Shown here: positions 12,821 through 24,624 of the stretch, in pieces
Layout: each line of letters begins with the position of its first letter
How positions within the stretch are numbered: the stretch's first letter is position 1
Source: Epiperipatus broadwayi
Taxonomy: Eukaryota > Onychophora > Udeonychophora > Euonychophora > Peripatidae
Assembly: GCA_028023455.1 (NCBI GenBank)
Contig: JAQFVV010012967.1
Coordinates: forward strand, 1-64,000
Reading direction: 5' to 3'
Length of the DNA stretch: 64,000 nucleotides
Notes under the pieces: model-generated
The model's input: the letters and a program-made list of their open reading frames with translations, nothing else
Databases searched by the model: none
What the model was told of the DNA's origin: nothing
Made by a program: the position numbers and the translations under genes

Positions 12821-13247
12821 ATCTGAGAGCACTGCATCTAGATCTTAGGATCTAGTAGGCACTAGATGGGGATCTTATGGACAAGGCTTCTGGCATCCAT
12901 TGATTACTCTAGCTTGCTGTATGTGGCAATATATAGTGAGTTTTTGACTGTTTTAACAACAGCTATACACAAGCATAAGAGGAGGTGGTCATGTGATGTT
13001 TATTAGCTTAAAACCAATCCTGCCTAATAGGATAGTGGTGGCTATGGTTATTAAAGAACCAAAGACACCAAAATGTATGGGTACTGAACTGGGTTCAGAC
13101 CCATATGACTATATAAGCTAATGGGCTTGGATTGAAAACATTAAGGTGTTTTCAGTTTAAGACTCATAGTTTTGTAGTTAAATGGAGATAAAAGGTGGTT
13201 GCTGGAGGGTTGCATTAGATCCTAAGATCTAGATGCAGTGGTGTCAG

Positions 13248-13306
13248 ATCCAAGGCTCCTCACTGATGAAGGCCATAAGCCAGAAACTAGTCTGGGGATA
13301 TTGGAT
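13248..13306 (+). ncRNA. Family B hammerhead ribozyme (B2), best copy
   Basis: Core CTGATGA is at 13263-13269. Stem II is GGC/GCC (13271-13273 with 13279-13281). GAAA is at 13283-13286. Stem III is A13286-T13291 and C13287-G13290 with loop TA. Triplet GTC ends at 13292, so predicted cleavage is C13292^T13293. Stem I is CCTCA (13258-13262) with TGGGG (13293-13297), then an internal loop, then ATCCAA (13248-13253) with TTGGAT (13301-13306). The usual G10.1-C11.1 pair next to the core is replaced by A70/A82 (13270/13282), which may slow cleavage. Minimal stem III is a known trait of PLE and retrozyme hammerheads. Confidence 0.78.
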
Positions 13307-13420
13307 GAGTAGGCACTACATGGGGATTTTATGCACAAACCTTCTGGCATTCATTGATTTAATCTACCTTGATGTGTGTGGCAATATATAGTGAGTTTGT
13401 GCCTGTTTTTTATGAATAAT

Positions 13421-16400
13421 ATTAAACTGATGGTGTTAATATCACTACAAGAAAATGAGTTAAATTGAAAAAGAATAAACTTTAACCATTACTTGTTTAT
13501 CCTTTTTTTTTTAATTATTGGTCACATATAGAAATATTTTAATATATTATATACATATATTGTAGGTGCATATCCATTAGATGTTAAATTTTTATTTCTA
13601 TTATTAAAATAATATAAAGTACATTGATTGATTTTACCATCGTACATGCATTTGCATTAATTACAAGATGCAATTTAGTAAAGTTTATATTTCAGTTAAA
13701 TACAATAATCAAATTTTTAATAAAAATATTTTAGGTATAACTGGGAAATACACCATTCCTCTGTGTTCTGAAAAATATTGTTTATATAGCTTTGTTTATG
13801 TTATAAATCAAAACTACATTCTATTTTTAAAATAAAATAAAATCCTGGCATTGTAAATAATAATAGTTATTAATTTCAAAACAAAACAATAAATATAGTA
13901 ATATTGTTTAAGTTGTAATTTACAAAAGTATGTATATGGTAAGTGGTCATAAATAGAACACATATACATGATCACATGTGCTTTCATGAATAAAAAATAT
14001 TCTCATAATTTAATTATTATTTGACTTAAATCTATATAAGTGGTAAGTGGGTCTAGATGGGATACATATACACACATGAATTTAGTAATAGAATAGTATT
14101 TCAATAACCAATTTCAATTATTAATTGAATTTATTAATTTCTTTCTCTACCAGCCTGTAGAAAATTAAAGAATATAATAATTATTATTTAAGCATTTAGA
14201 TTTAGATTTATCAGTATAACATAAACACGACTTAGCAAATATAAAAATCATTTAATCACAATTTCTTTTTTATAAATTAAAATTAATCAAGTCTTTTATA
14301 TCAAAAGAATATAAAATTAATGTATTGTCATTGAGTAGGTATGAAATTGCTTATATTGTTATGTTTTGAGCATTATGATGAAGCTGTGATAGCTGTGACA
14401 TTTATTCACTATTTTGCAACTATTTGTAATGTTAGATTACTGGACACAGTTTTTTCCCCTCCTGAAATCATTTTAAAATTATTAATTGAAAAAAAATCTA
14501 AAGATGTCAGCATTATATGGACCTTTAGGATATTAGAATATATAGTTTACATGTGAAAGAAGACAGATCTGCCCTGTTTTAATCTCAATCAAAGTGACGA
14601 TTTCTGATTGGTGGATTGTTTGACCTGAAAGCAATTTCTGAACAATTATTTTTTAAAAAGAAAAATTGTAATTTTCAATAATTTGTTTACATATTTAATG
14701 TTATTTCAGCAATATTTTTGTAAAATAGTTATTTTAAACAAAATTTATATGATAACAATTAGATTATATTCGAAAATATTTATTTTTAAGAAGATAAGTT
14801 GTACAAAGTTTGTTGCAGCAAAGCAGAAGTTCTTAATGGCTATCAAGAATGTTTTTTATAAATGTGGGTAAAAATATTTCTTTAGCAATTTTACTACTAA
14901 TAAATTTAATTATGAAATTTAAAACATATTTTCTTTCTTTAATGATGTCTAACCTAAATTTCTTTTTGATTTGAAAAATGGAATCAAATAATTAGTTCAT
15001 TCTATAATCTTTTAAAATAGAAAAAATTACACCCAACATGCTAAATGCCATTATTATAATTAAGAAATTCATTTAGTAATTTATTTATTTTTTTGCAAAG
15101 TTCAAATATTAACTTTTTAAATGTTATTATTTGAAAGCTTTCATTCATAATAAATAATATAAAGATTGCCAATATATGATGTAGAAAAAATGTTTAATTG
15201 TAAAAGTAAAATGTTCAAAATGTGGATGAAGTTTTACACTAGGATTTGTAAAATAAGAAGGGAGGAGTCAGATTCTCATAAAGTTAAATAACTTTCATTC
15301 TATTAAGTTTTTTTCTTTTGTTAATGAAAATTCATCAGCCACTGTTTTTGAAGTTTTTCAAACTTATTCCATTAAAATCTTTTTATCTTGAAACTATTTA
15401 AAATTATTTATTACTTTTTTTTAAAAAAAGTGAAAGTATAAGTGAAGTATTTTTTCAGGTCTACAATTATATTTTTGTTTTCATTAGTATTGGATTTAAT
15501 ATATTTAATAATATATGTATTACATATTTCTATTACTGCTTTTTAGTCTCAACAGTAATTCCATTCATTTGTACTTTTAGAATATCTTAATGTATAACAT
15601 TGATTTCTGTCAATTTTTATATATTTTTATATAAATGTAGATCACTTATATGTAGCTAATCTTATAGAAGGATCTTAAATTGTTTTCAGATATAGATTGT
15701 CTTATAGAAATATAATGATTAACTGGAACAGATGATGATTCAATTTAATCATGGCTATGAATTTACATTTAACTTCTATAATATTTGTATAAATAATGGT
15801 GATCACTATATATATTTGGTGATAATATATGTATTTCCAGGAAACCCAAACTCATCCATCATGAAGTCATAGTAGCTACAGCTTTTTTCTTTGTGAGCTT
15901 TTTAGTTTTTATAGTATCTGTTAATGATATAGATTGATAAATGGAAGGATCAAAGTTAAGTAGTTTTTTTTTTTTAATAAAAATACAATTATAACTGTAA
16001 TCATTATAAACTTGTTATAATCAAGTATTGTGAAAAGGTAACAATTGAAGTTCAAAAGTTGTATGAAGCCAATCTGAAAATTTTATACCCACATAAATAA
16101 AAACAAAAACTTAAGTAATATGAATAAGCCTCCTATATGTCCCTAGGAGTGCAAAAAATCTAAGGAATATGTGTGCTAACATTTACAGAGTAAGCTTTAG
16201 ATTGCTTCCATTACTAAATGACTTACTAAACAATTCATAAGACAAAATACCAGCTGAGCACACTCCTCAAGTCATCTATAAAATCACTTGTAGTGCCATA
16301 TCCTGTGGTGAATGAGCAAATAGATCCATGAGAATTACCCAGCATACATACTTGTACAACATAGCCAAACAGAATAATCACTACAAATCAATATTTCTCA

Positions 16401-18330
16401 ATCACAAACTCACTTCTGGGCATACTTCCCCACCAATGCAAGAAAAATCTGTGCTAAAAGAGATGTCAGAAAAAGAAAATATAAAGAAGCTTCAGCAATT
16501 ACAAATGATCTACATTCTATAAACAGACAGGATTTATGTGTTCTATTGTCAAAAAAAATGGAACATTAAAATACCACATTTACATATTAAGCCTCATTTA
16601 CATGTTAATCTATGTCTATATATAGGCATATTTTGAACTGCTAAATTTTAAACAGCACTATGAATCTGCAGTAATCTGCAAAAGTACATTATAAAACTTT
16701 TGAATTTCAATTTTACCTTTTCATAATACTATTATAACAAGTTTATATGAATTACATTATTTGATGAAAAGAAGTAAACATGTAGAATGAATTATAACTC
16801 TATTATAATTGTTGTTTCTTCTTGTCTTACATTCATCAAAACAATGGTATATTTTTTTTTATTTGAGGGATAAAAATAATTTTTTAATTAATTTTTTTCT
16901 TAATCTCCTTTCAAATCCTAAATATAGGGAAAGTAATTTTTATAATTGCATGTCCCTTAAAAAATAATTTTATTTATATAAAAATAGTTTTTTTTTTACT
17001 TTTGTTATATTAATAATTAAGATTTTTATCAGAAATGAATGAATTAGTCTATTTCTTTCAGAGGAGCTTTTTTTTATATTTACTTTTAAATACTTTAGTA
17101 CTTCAAAATATTAAGACTATTATTATATACAAAATAAATATTAAAATCATTCTATATTTTATTTTAAATATTTATATAAGTTAAAAATATATAATCACAC
17201 TTACAAATTTATTCATCCACTATGTTATGGAAATATGACAATCTATCATTATATTTAGGAGTGTATGCATTACAAGTTAAGATATTGAGCAATATGTTCA
17301 ATTAATAATGCATTTGTATTAAAAAAATTATATGATAAGCATATATGTATGCAGTCACCTTAGTTTGGTTATGTTTAAATAATGATTATAATGCAGTCTA
17401 AGCTCCATCAATTATCATCATCATAAAAACAATAAGTGGAAACATATGTGACTGGACTTTAAAAGTGATTCACTATCTAAGGCCACCATCTACCTAATCA
17501 GATAGATGTTTGCATAATATTGATGTCTTATTTATATTTTAGCCTTGTATTGGATTCTTGGTTTCATGTGATGACCTCGGCCTCCATGGATTTACCTCTA
17601 AAATAGTAAACTTCACAAAAAATATTAAATAATAATATATAATGTATAGATAAGCTTTTTATTTAATGAATACATAAAGATCTGACTAGCACATTTATAT
17701 ATATATATTTGGAATAAAGTTTATTTCTCTTTTCAGTGTTTCAATGGATTTTTTTTTTTTAATTCTTTATGTACAATCAATCCTAAATGTTTCACAAAAA
17801 GGTGTATGTGCTGACAAAAATAATATATATCAACATTTATTCATTTTAACCATCCTGTGTAGAATTATATTACAAATACCTTATTAAATATTTTAAACAT
17901 TCTAGGATATTCATAATGTGCTAGTAATTGAAACAAAGTGATATAGCCAAGACACTATTGTTAAAATACATCCTATTTATATCAAAGCAATCATGTTCAA
18001 ATAAATATTTCACCACAGATAGAAAAATGATTCAGAAAGTCTTAACATTAAATTACTAGCTATATGTTTATTATTATTTAACTAGAACAATATTCACATA
18101 TTTTATACTCAACTTTGAATACTATTTCATGTATATATTCACATAAATCTTTATATCAAAATCTTCGTTGATTCAATATATATTATCTTTATTATTAAAT
18201 GGGAAAAACTTTTTAACTAAGGGATATGAACATCACACAAATAAATATTTTCTTAATATTCAGTTTTATTATATCTTAATAAAATCATTTTATTTATATA
18301 AACCTTTTAACAATGTATTTTATAATTGAT
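13421..18330. other. AT-rich non-coding DNA
   Basis: No gene, structured RNA or repeat edge could be supported. Several short frames (for example 14341-14556 and 14683-14871) lack family features and have the composition of random AT-rich DNA. Confidence 0.6.
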
Positions 18331-18334
18331 TTCA

Positions 18335-18374
<40 letters not shown>

Positions 18375-18382
18375 TGAAATAG

Positions 18383-18420
<38 letters not shown>
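18331..18420. repeat. Perfect AT-cored hairpin and (TA)n microsatellite
   Basis: ATTTCAGCC, an (AT)n core of about 30 bp, and GGCTGAAAT form a perfect palindrome at about 18333-18382. A second (TA)n run follows at about 18388-18420, abutting the left side of PLE1. Confidence 0.85.
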
Positions 18421-18421
<1 letters not shown>

Positions 18422-18514
18422 AACATTACAAGCATAAAGCTAAACTAGTCAATATAAAATCAAAACTACCCCAAATCCAAAATTAAACCAGACCAGCATA
18501 AAAATAATATAAAA

Positions 18515-18558
18515 ACACAACCTAAGGTTTCACTGCTACAAGCAGACTTTTCAAGTGT
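18515..18558 (-). ncRNA. PLE1 hammerhead-like fold, left copy
   Basis: Mirror of the fold at 20284-20327, just after the left GIY-YIG frame. On the minus strand it reads ACAC, TTGAAAAGT, CTGCT-TGT-AGCAG, T, GAAAC, CTTAG, GTTGTGT. The core differs from CUGANGA, so it is called hammerhead-like only. Confidence 0.4.
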
Positions 18559-18598
18559 AAAGAACTACAAAAACTACACAATATATATAATATTAAAA

Positions 18599-19371
18599 AC
18601 TACCCACAAATCCATTCACTTCTCATCCACCTTTAATATTAAAAGAACTCTTAAATAAGTTAATTGCTTCAGAATAATAAATTTTCAATAATAAAGACTC
18701 TTTAATTCTTCTTTTGATTTCATTTCTCTCAAAGAAGACAACCTTAGCTTCATCAAAATCAATAGTGTGGCCTGTATCTTTTTCATGGACATACAAAGCA
18801 GAACTAAGATATCTATTTTTAACTCTATTTTTATGAACCTTTATTCTTTCATTTAAACTCAAACTACTCTGACCTATGTAAACCTTCTTACAAATAAACA
18901 AGGAATAAAATATACTACACCAGGAATAGTCTTTCTATCAAAAACTTCTTTTGTATTATTTAATAAATTATTCAATGTAACACCCCTTTTCCAAGCAATT
19001 TTCTTATTTCCAAACAATATACTATTTCTACACACAATTTTATAAGAAGACAATTTAAATGGCGAAGAAATAAAATCATATTTTTCTTTAACCTTTACAT
19101 CCTTACAAATATTACTATTAAATAAAATACTTTTAACAAATTTATCAGAGTATCCAACACTCAAGTAAACTTTATAAAATTGATATTTCTGAAACAAAGC
19201 AACCCCACTAGAATTATTTAATTTAATATTTCTATGACAATAATTCCTTAAAGCAGCTACTTTATGAGATACAGACTGATAACTATCAGGTTTAATTATA
19301 GATCTTAATTCTTTACTTTTAACTAAATGACTGCACAATAAACAATTAGTTTCTACATTTCTAATCACCAA
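18599..19371 (-). pseudogene. PLE1 left copy: RT C-terminal linker and GIY-YIG endonuclease, frameshifted
   Basis: This encodes the region after the reverse-transcriptase palm, then a GIY-YIG nuclease. PLEs use this domain to nick target DNA for priming. The first part (19371-18874) begins inside VIRNVETN and reaches VVYFIPCLF. There one T is missing compared with the right copy (TTT instead of TTTT near 18900), which shifts the frame. The second part (to 18623) resumes at CKKVYIGQSS and runs to the element end. Motifs are VYFIPCLF-CKKVYIG, NERIKVHKNR and the H-E-K-D-x-G-H segment typical of the PLE subtype. A further frame break near 19390 separates it from the RT fragment. This copy is inactive as it stands. 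Confidence 0.85.
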
Positions 19372-19400
19372 AAGATCTAAAAATTTTAACTTACCAAAAT

Positions 19401-19691
19401 CTAACCCCCTCCTTCTAACACAAATTTTATAGAAGGATCAAAACAATTAAACTCATTTACAAATTCTTCCAATTTATCATTCTCAACTACAAATAAACAA
19501 TCATCAACATATCTGACAAATAATTTTACATATAAACAATTCTTTATAATAATAATTTCCTCTTCCATAAAACTAATATAAACTGAACATACTAAAGGAG
19601 AAATAATATGACCTATTATCCAACCTTCCTTAATCTTATAAAAATTACCTTTATAAGTAAAATACATAGAATCTTCCAATAACAAAAGCAT
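19401..19691 (-). pseudogene. PLE1 reverse-transcriptase fragment (palm, RYVDD)
   Basis: About 96 residues of a Penelope-type reverse transcriptase. Motif B appears as GHIISPLVCSVYISFMEEEI (usual form G-x-x-x-S-P-x-x-x-x-I-Y). The catalytic motif C is RYVDDCLFVV, with both Asp residues retained. A following FVNEFN..IKFVLEGG matches the downstream palm segment. The fragment lacks fingers and motif A because the element is cut at about 19691, where the inverted copy begins. A frameshift near 19395 separates it from the next segment. In a full PLE this enzyme copies the RNA at the nicked target and is fused to the GIY-YIG domain. Confidence 0.88.
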
Positions 19692-20251
19692 ACTCTGATA
19701 AATTTGTTAAAAGTATTTTATTTAATAGTAATATTTGTAATGATGTAAATGTTAAAGAAAAATATGATTTTATTTCTTTGCCATTTAAATTGTCTTCTTA
19801 TAAAATTGTGTGTAGAAATAGTATATTGTTTGGAAATAAGAAAATTGCTTGGAAAAGGGGTGTTACATTGAATAATTTATTAAATAATACAAAAGAAGTT
19901 TTTGATAGAAAGACTATTCCTGGTGTAGTATATTTTATTCCTTGTTTATTTTGTAAGAAGGTTTACATAGGTCAGAGTAGTTTGAGTTTAAATGAAAGAA
20001 TAAAGGTTCATAAAAGTAGAGTTAAAAATAGATATCTTAGTTCTGCTTTGTATGTCCATGAAAAAGATACAGGCCACACTATTGATTTTGATGAAGCTAA
20101 GGTTGTCTTCTTTGAGAGAAATGAAATCAAAAGAAGAATTAAAGAGTCTTTATTATTGAAAATTTATTATTCTGAAGCAATTAACTTATTTAAGAGTTCT
20201 TTTAATATTAAGGGTGGATGGGAAGTGAATGGATTTGTGGGTAGTTTTTAA
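19691..20251 (+). pseudogene. PLE1 right copy: GIY-YIG endonuclease segment, 5'-truncated
   Basis: An uninterrupted frame that begins within the element (first Met at 19778 is internal, and there is no host promoter) and ends at 20249-20251. It carries the linker (PFKLSSYKIVCRNS), VVYFIPCLFCKKVYIGQSS with the GIY-YIG pair (here V-V-Y and Y-I-G), the Arg in LNERIKVHK, and H-E-K-D-T-G-H. The Cys in LFCKK and the His residues fit the Zn-binding signature of PLE GIY-YIG domains. The frame is intact where the left copy has a 1-nt deletion. Without the RT half it is a fragment, not an autonomous gene. Confidence 0.85.
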
Positions 20252-20283
20252 TATTATATATTGTGTAGTTTTTGTAGTTCTTT

Positions 20284-20327
20284 ACACTTGAGAAGTCTGC
20301 TTGTAGCAGTGAAACCTTAGGTTGTGT
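20284..20327 (+). ncRNA. PLE1 hammerhead-like fold, right copy
   Basis: It lies 33 bp after the GIY-YIG stop. Stem II is CTGCT/AGCAG (20297-20301 with 20305-20309). GAAA is at 20311-20314. Stem III is ACC/GGT (20314-20316 with 20320-20322, loop TTA). The cleavage-like triplet GTT ends at 20323. Stem I is ACAC/GTGT (20284-20287 with 20324-20327). The core reads TTGAGAAGT, not CUGANGA. The architecture fits a PLE terminal-repeat hammerhead, but activity is doubtful. Confidence 0.5.
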
Positions 20328-20385
20328 TTTTATATTATTTTTATGCTGGTCTGGTTTAATTTTGGATTTGGGGTAGTTTTGATTT

Positions 20386-21248
20386 GATATATATATATAT
20401 ATATATGATTAGTCTTATTTAAATTTTATAATAATAGTAAAATTTTCATTGTTTGATATCAAATTTGCACAGGATTTCTCTACAAAAAGAAACACATATT
20501 GTACATAATGAAGTTTATCTTTTAAAAAAAACAATCAAATTATTTTTTTTATAAATTTTCTGTCATCTAATATCAAACATTTTAAATAATATAGTTATTA
20601 TCTTTTTATAAATATGTTTAGACTAGTTAAGATAGTTTAAGCAAGGCTAACTTTTCTTTTTCTTTTCAGAAATTTAAACAATCTAACAACAAAAGAAAAA
20701 TAGCTTTGTTCATCTTTCTAGGTAAATGTGCATAAACATGCTTTTTAAAAAGTATTTGAACAAAATCTTTGCATAAAAGAAATAATGTATAACTATATTC
20801 ATAAATATATTTACAGACTTAAATAAATATTTCTAGAAAATAAATTTAATATAATATTTTCATTGTAGAAAAATATCAAGAGTTCTTAATAAAGAGTTTT
20901 ATATAATTCAAAATAAGCATAAATACCTTTATATTTTCAAAACCAAACACATATATGACCATGTACTTGGTTTCCTAGAAAAAAAATTCACATTTTTTCT
21001 TTCATCTTTGAGCAATGTTGAAGCTTCAGTTTATGTAGAATTAATTCACATTTATTTTTTCATTTTATTGTAATCTAGTGAAAAATTAGTTTCTATTCAA
21101 CAGTTAGATATATTTCTGGCATTTGGAATTTACTTTTTGTGTCTCAGGAAATTTTGGGGAGTCAAATGTTTTCATTCTCTATGTGATAATAAGCTTTTAC
21201 AAATTGGTACACTTTTTAAGGACTACACATTAACATTCTCTTTCACCA
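20386..21248. other. AT-rich non-coding DNA
   Basis: Starts with a (TA)n run (20386-20406) bordering PLE1. Nothing else can be supported. Confidence 0.65.
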
Positions 21249-24229
21249 TGTGCCAGTCAAAATCGTGTATTCATTCAACAAGACCAATAATCCAAGCAAA
21301 AGTACCTTGAATCCAACCTTGCACAAGATACATATGTCAGGTACAAGGATGAAGCCTAACCTATTTGCCTAAACTATTGCCTCTCTGACTAATGGATAAC
21401 GTTTATGATGACACTAGCAGTGCTTGGTTTTATTCCGTCCCATCTGGAGGTCATGGTTCACATAGAGACTCAACATAATAATGGGTTTATATGAAAAATC
21501 AATGATTTAATGGATTCTGACAATTGCAGAATGGTACAGATATGATTTGATCGATTACTAATGGTTTGAACCATAATAATGATAATTCTTTATGGCAACA
21601 TTACAAAGAATTGAATTTAGATCAAAGAAATATGTAAATAAGTAGAGTAATTAACCTTAGAGATTGGGAGTGGTGACAAACTAAGCTTATTTAAATGACA
21701 ATATTATAGGAATTTATTAAAGAATTTAGTACAAAATAAGTTAAGTCTTTATTTATACAACTTGGTGATTTTATTAAATTCATTTTGATGTGGCTTTGAC
21801 AAACAATGTAAAAGTTTGTTAATTGGTCGGCCAAAAACCAATCAATAAAATGTTATTAGCCCTCTTTGAACGATTACAAATCTATTATATATATATTACA
21901 AGATCTGAAAGATATGCATTTAAAATACTATTACATTTAAAATCATTTGTATATAATGAGTGTGAGAAGCAAAATAGTTCTTAAATAAACAATTGACATT
22001 TATACAGTCAGATTTAATTAATTATGAAATTTGTTTGGGAAGGACGTGCCACCACGGCAGAGAGCATTTCAGGTGTTAAATAAAGATATAAAATGATGAA
22101 GAAGGCAACATGCTATTATAGATTACAACAAAATAAATGAGGTGGCTTTGCTAAAAGAAATTCCTGATATGTACAGGTAGATAAGAGAAATGTTAGCCCT
22201 CCAGCCAAAGCACATCTCTAAATAATCATAATAATATTTTGATGTGCATACACATCTTAATGGCAATGCTCGAAAAGATCCCTTGGTATGAACTATGCCT
22301 ACTTTGAGGGAGTGTAAAAGGTTGGACTGGTCAGATTTCGAAGGTCCTAAGAGGTTGGTAGCAACGCAAGAATAGCAATAATAAAGAAATGGTTGTAACT
22401 ATAAATACACAATGCCTTAGATGTATATAGATAGATAGTGTCTCATTAACAAAATAATAAATCCTGATTAAAATCATTGGCTCCCTGATATAATGTAAAG
22501 TCCCAGAAACGTTAGGTCATTAATGAATGAAACATAAATATAATATATATAAAAAAAGAATTAACTAAAATATAAATTGTTTACCACACTTCACAAATAT
22601 TTCATTTATTAATAAGTTCTTGAATAATTTCAAAGATTACAAAATAAGACTGTTTTAATTAACATAGATGGGCATTAAATATCAAACTAATAAATTGTAA
22701 ATCATAATTTTAATATTTTCTGACAAATAAAATATATGTATGAAATATATATACTGATAAAATTCTATGATAAATTTTACTTAATTGATTCACTAAAATT
22801 ATTTATTCTTTCAGAAATAATTACAGGGCTATTTTAAATTGGAGGTAATAGTAAGATACTTTTAAAATAATTTCAATCATTCAAATAAATATATATATGA
22901 GGTACAAAACTAAATGAGTTTTCTATTAATTAATTTACGGAATGAAGTCTTCTTGTAATGATTTTTAAATTAAAAAAAAATAACAGGGTGAGGATTTAAA
23001 GTTAATAGCTCATTGAATTTTGTAGTTGGCCATTTCAGTAAGTCAAATAATCTAAACAAACCGACAAAAATTAATTTAATTTGCCGCATCAAAATAATGT
23101 AAAATTTTATAAAAATTGATATTTTAAATTGAATAAAATTAAAAGATGCATTTTAAACCAAGCCGTATAAACATTACACAGATATATAAAATATATAAAT
23201 TAATATTGATTTAAACAAGTGAAATAAAATCAGTGGCTTGCAGGAAATTGGAGATTATAATAATATACCTATTGGAAGATGTTTCGCGGCTTGACAGAGG
23301 CAGTTACAGTCAGAGTATTAGCAGGTTTACTTGACACAGACAGGCTCTGGCTAGATGTTGACAGCACTGGATGGCATTGATGAGCTGGTGAGACAGAGCT
23401 CCGGGAAGCATGGTCCATCTTTTAGCCAGCCATTCTTTTAAGCACGATGTCTGGTATATAGATTTATCACTTCTCTTCAGTAAACTCAACAAAAATCCTT
23501 ATCAAATTTTCCACTATTTATGTGATCTGGCCTTATCTATAGGATTGAATCTACAGTGACAACTGCCAATTGCAATCACTCTAAATGTTTCTCTGAGGTT
23601 GGTGCCTGCTTTGCTAAAGGAAATTATAATTCTGCATGAACATGCTCCAAGGGTTGATTTGCTAATTAAAAAAACAACAACAAGCATATTAAGTTTATCA
23701 GTCATTGTATTAACAAGGCTATTTAATTAAGGTTTAGATTAACAAAAATGCAAGTTTTTTTCAGAAAAATTTTAGGAATTTGGTACAATGACTTTCAAAC
23801 TTATATTTGACATAAACCTAAGTAGAAATTTACAAAACATTTCATACAAATCTTACATTGTTTAAATAATTGATTCTCAAATGTACATTGATTAAAAGAT
23901 AAATATAAAATGTTACCAACTGATTTGTTGAAGAAAATGAACTTTAATAAAGAATTTGAAATATTTGTAACATTTTATAGATATCTAGGATTCAATTCAA
24001 TTTAATAAAATAAACACAATATACATTTTTACAAATATTATAAATAAATAAACTATTATAAAAGATTAGTTAATCATAAAATACAAATTAATCAAAAGAT
24101 AATAATTATAAATATACTACCACCTAATATGAGATGGGTGTCAGTTAATAAGGATTGGGTTCAAACCCAGACTAGTGCTGATGACATTGGCACTAGGTGA
24201 AGGAGAAATATGTACTATATTTCCAGCTT
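21249..24229 (+). repeat. 2,981-bp direct repeat, copy 1
   Basis: Homologous end to end with 28348-31328 at a constant net offset of 7,099 bp, with scattered substitutions and a few balancing indels. It starts at TGTGC and ends at CCAGCTT. Near the end (about 24131-24190) is a tRNA-T-arm-like GGGTTCAAACCC followed by a GTGC..GCAC hairpin. There is no long frame. The first ~145 bp reads as a peptide shared with copy 2, but here it has an internal stop (CTAAAC). It is either a segmental duplication or two insertions of one unknown non-coding element. Confidence 0.9.
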
Positions 24230-24624
24230 TATATTTCTCGAGTTGGGGAAAAAAACAACAAAAAAAAACTTTTTACTTGGGCGTCCAGTGACAATAGAAG
24301 CTGACCAAGGGTTTGCTGACCAAGGTTTATTATATTATTATTGGAATGGTAACTATTGAGATCTGCAAGCCTTTAGTTTCTTCTAAATTTATTACTCTGC
24401 TGAAATTACAATTCTTAAACTATAATCCTATTAAATGCTTTATTTTCTTAGCAATTCTTTTTTATCTTCCTCATTCTACTAACTTTAGTCTTCTTACTTC
24501 ATTTAGTTACTATTAGGTAATAGTCCTTAGACCAGATTTATATACCAACAGTCCAGCAATGTAATTAATATGTATTTCAATTATATGAGGTCATACACAA
24601 AGGGTCTCACATTTTGAAAATAAT
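24230..24624. other. Spacer between repeat copy 1 and the Lys/Glu-rich frame
   Basis: This holds a purine-rich stretch (24243-24269) and GGGCGTCCAGTGAC at 24279-24292. The latter's complement, TGGACGCCC, looks like a degenerate primer-binding site. Two CTGACCAAGG motifs lie at about 24301-24325. On the minus strand AATAAA occurs downstream of the long frame, near 24437. Confidence 0.45.

Larger units (their letters stand above)
12595..13420. mobile_element. Family B hammerhead repeat: head-to-head pair plus tandem copy
   Basis: The left copy runs on the minus strand from about 12812 down to 12600. Its post-ribozyme body is repeated inverted at about 12855-13015. The two 5' ends face each other around 12813-12850. 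A tandem + copy with its own ribozyme follows (13248-13420): GGCACTA-GATGGGGAT at 12858 recurs at 13312, a period of 454 bp. The body includes CTTCTGGCATCCATTGATTA and GGCAATATATAGTGAGTTTT. A T-arm-like GGGTTCAGACCC lies at about 13091. There is no protein frame. Relatives are at 38.4 and 57.6 kb. Edges are approximate. Confidence 0.75.
18458..20385. mobile_element. PLE1: head-to-head pair of truncated Penelope-like elements
   Basis: The left arm 18458-19156 (minus) and right arm 19691-20385 (plus) are inverted copies of one PLE 3' part, with few differences. The 534 bp between the arms (19157-19690) belongs to the longer left copy and encodes more of the reverse transcriptase. The 5' ends face each other. 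Both 3' ends terminate next to (TA)n tracts. PLEs are known for 5' truncation and inverted partial copies. Neither copy is complete. Confidence 0.85.
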
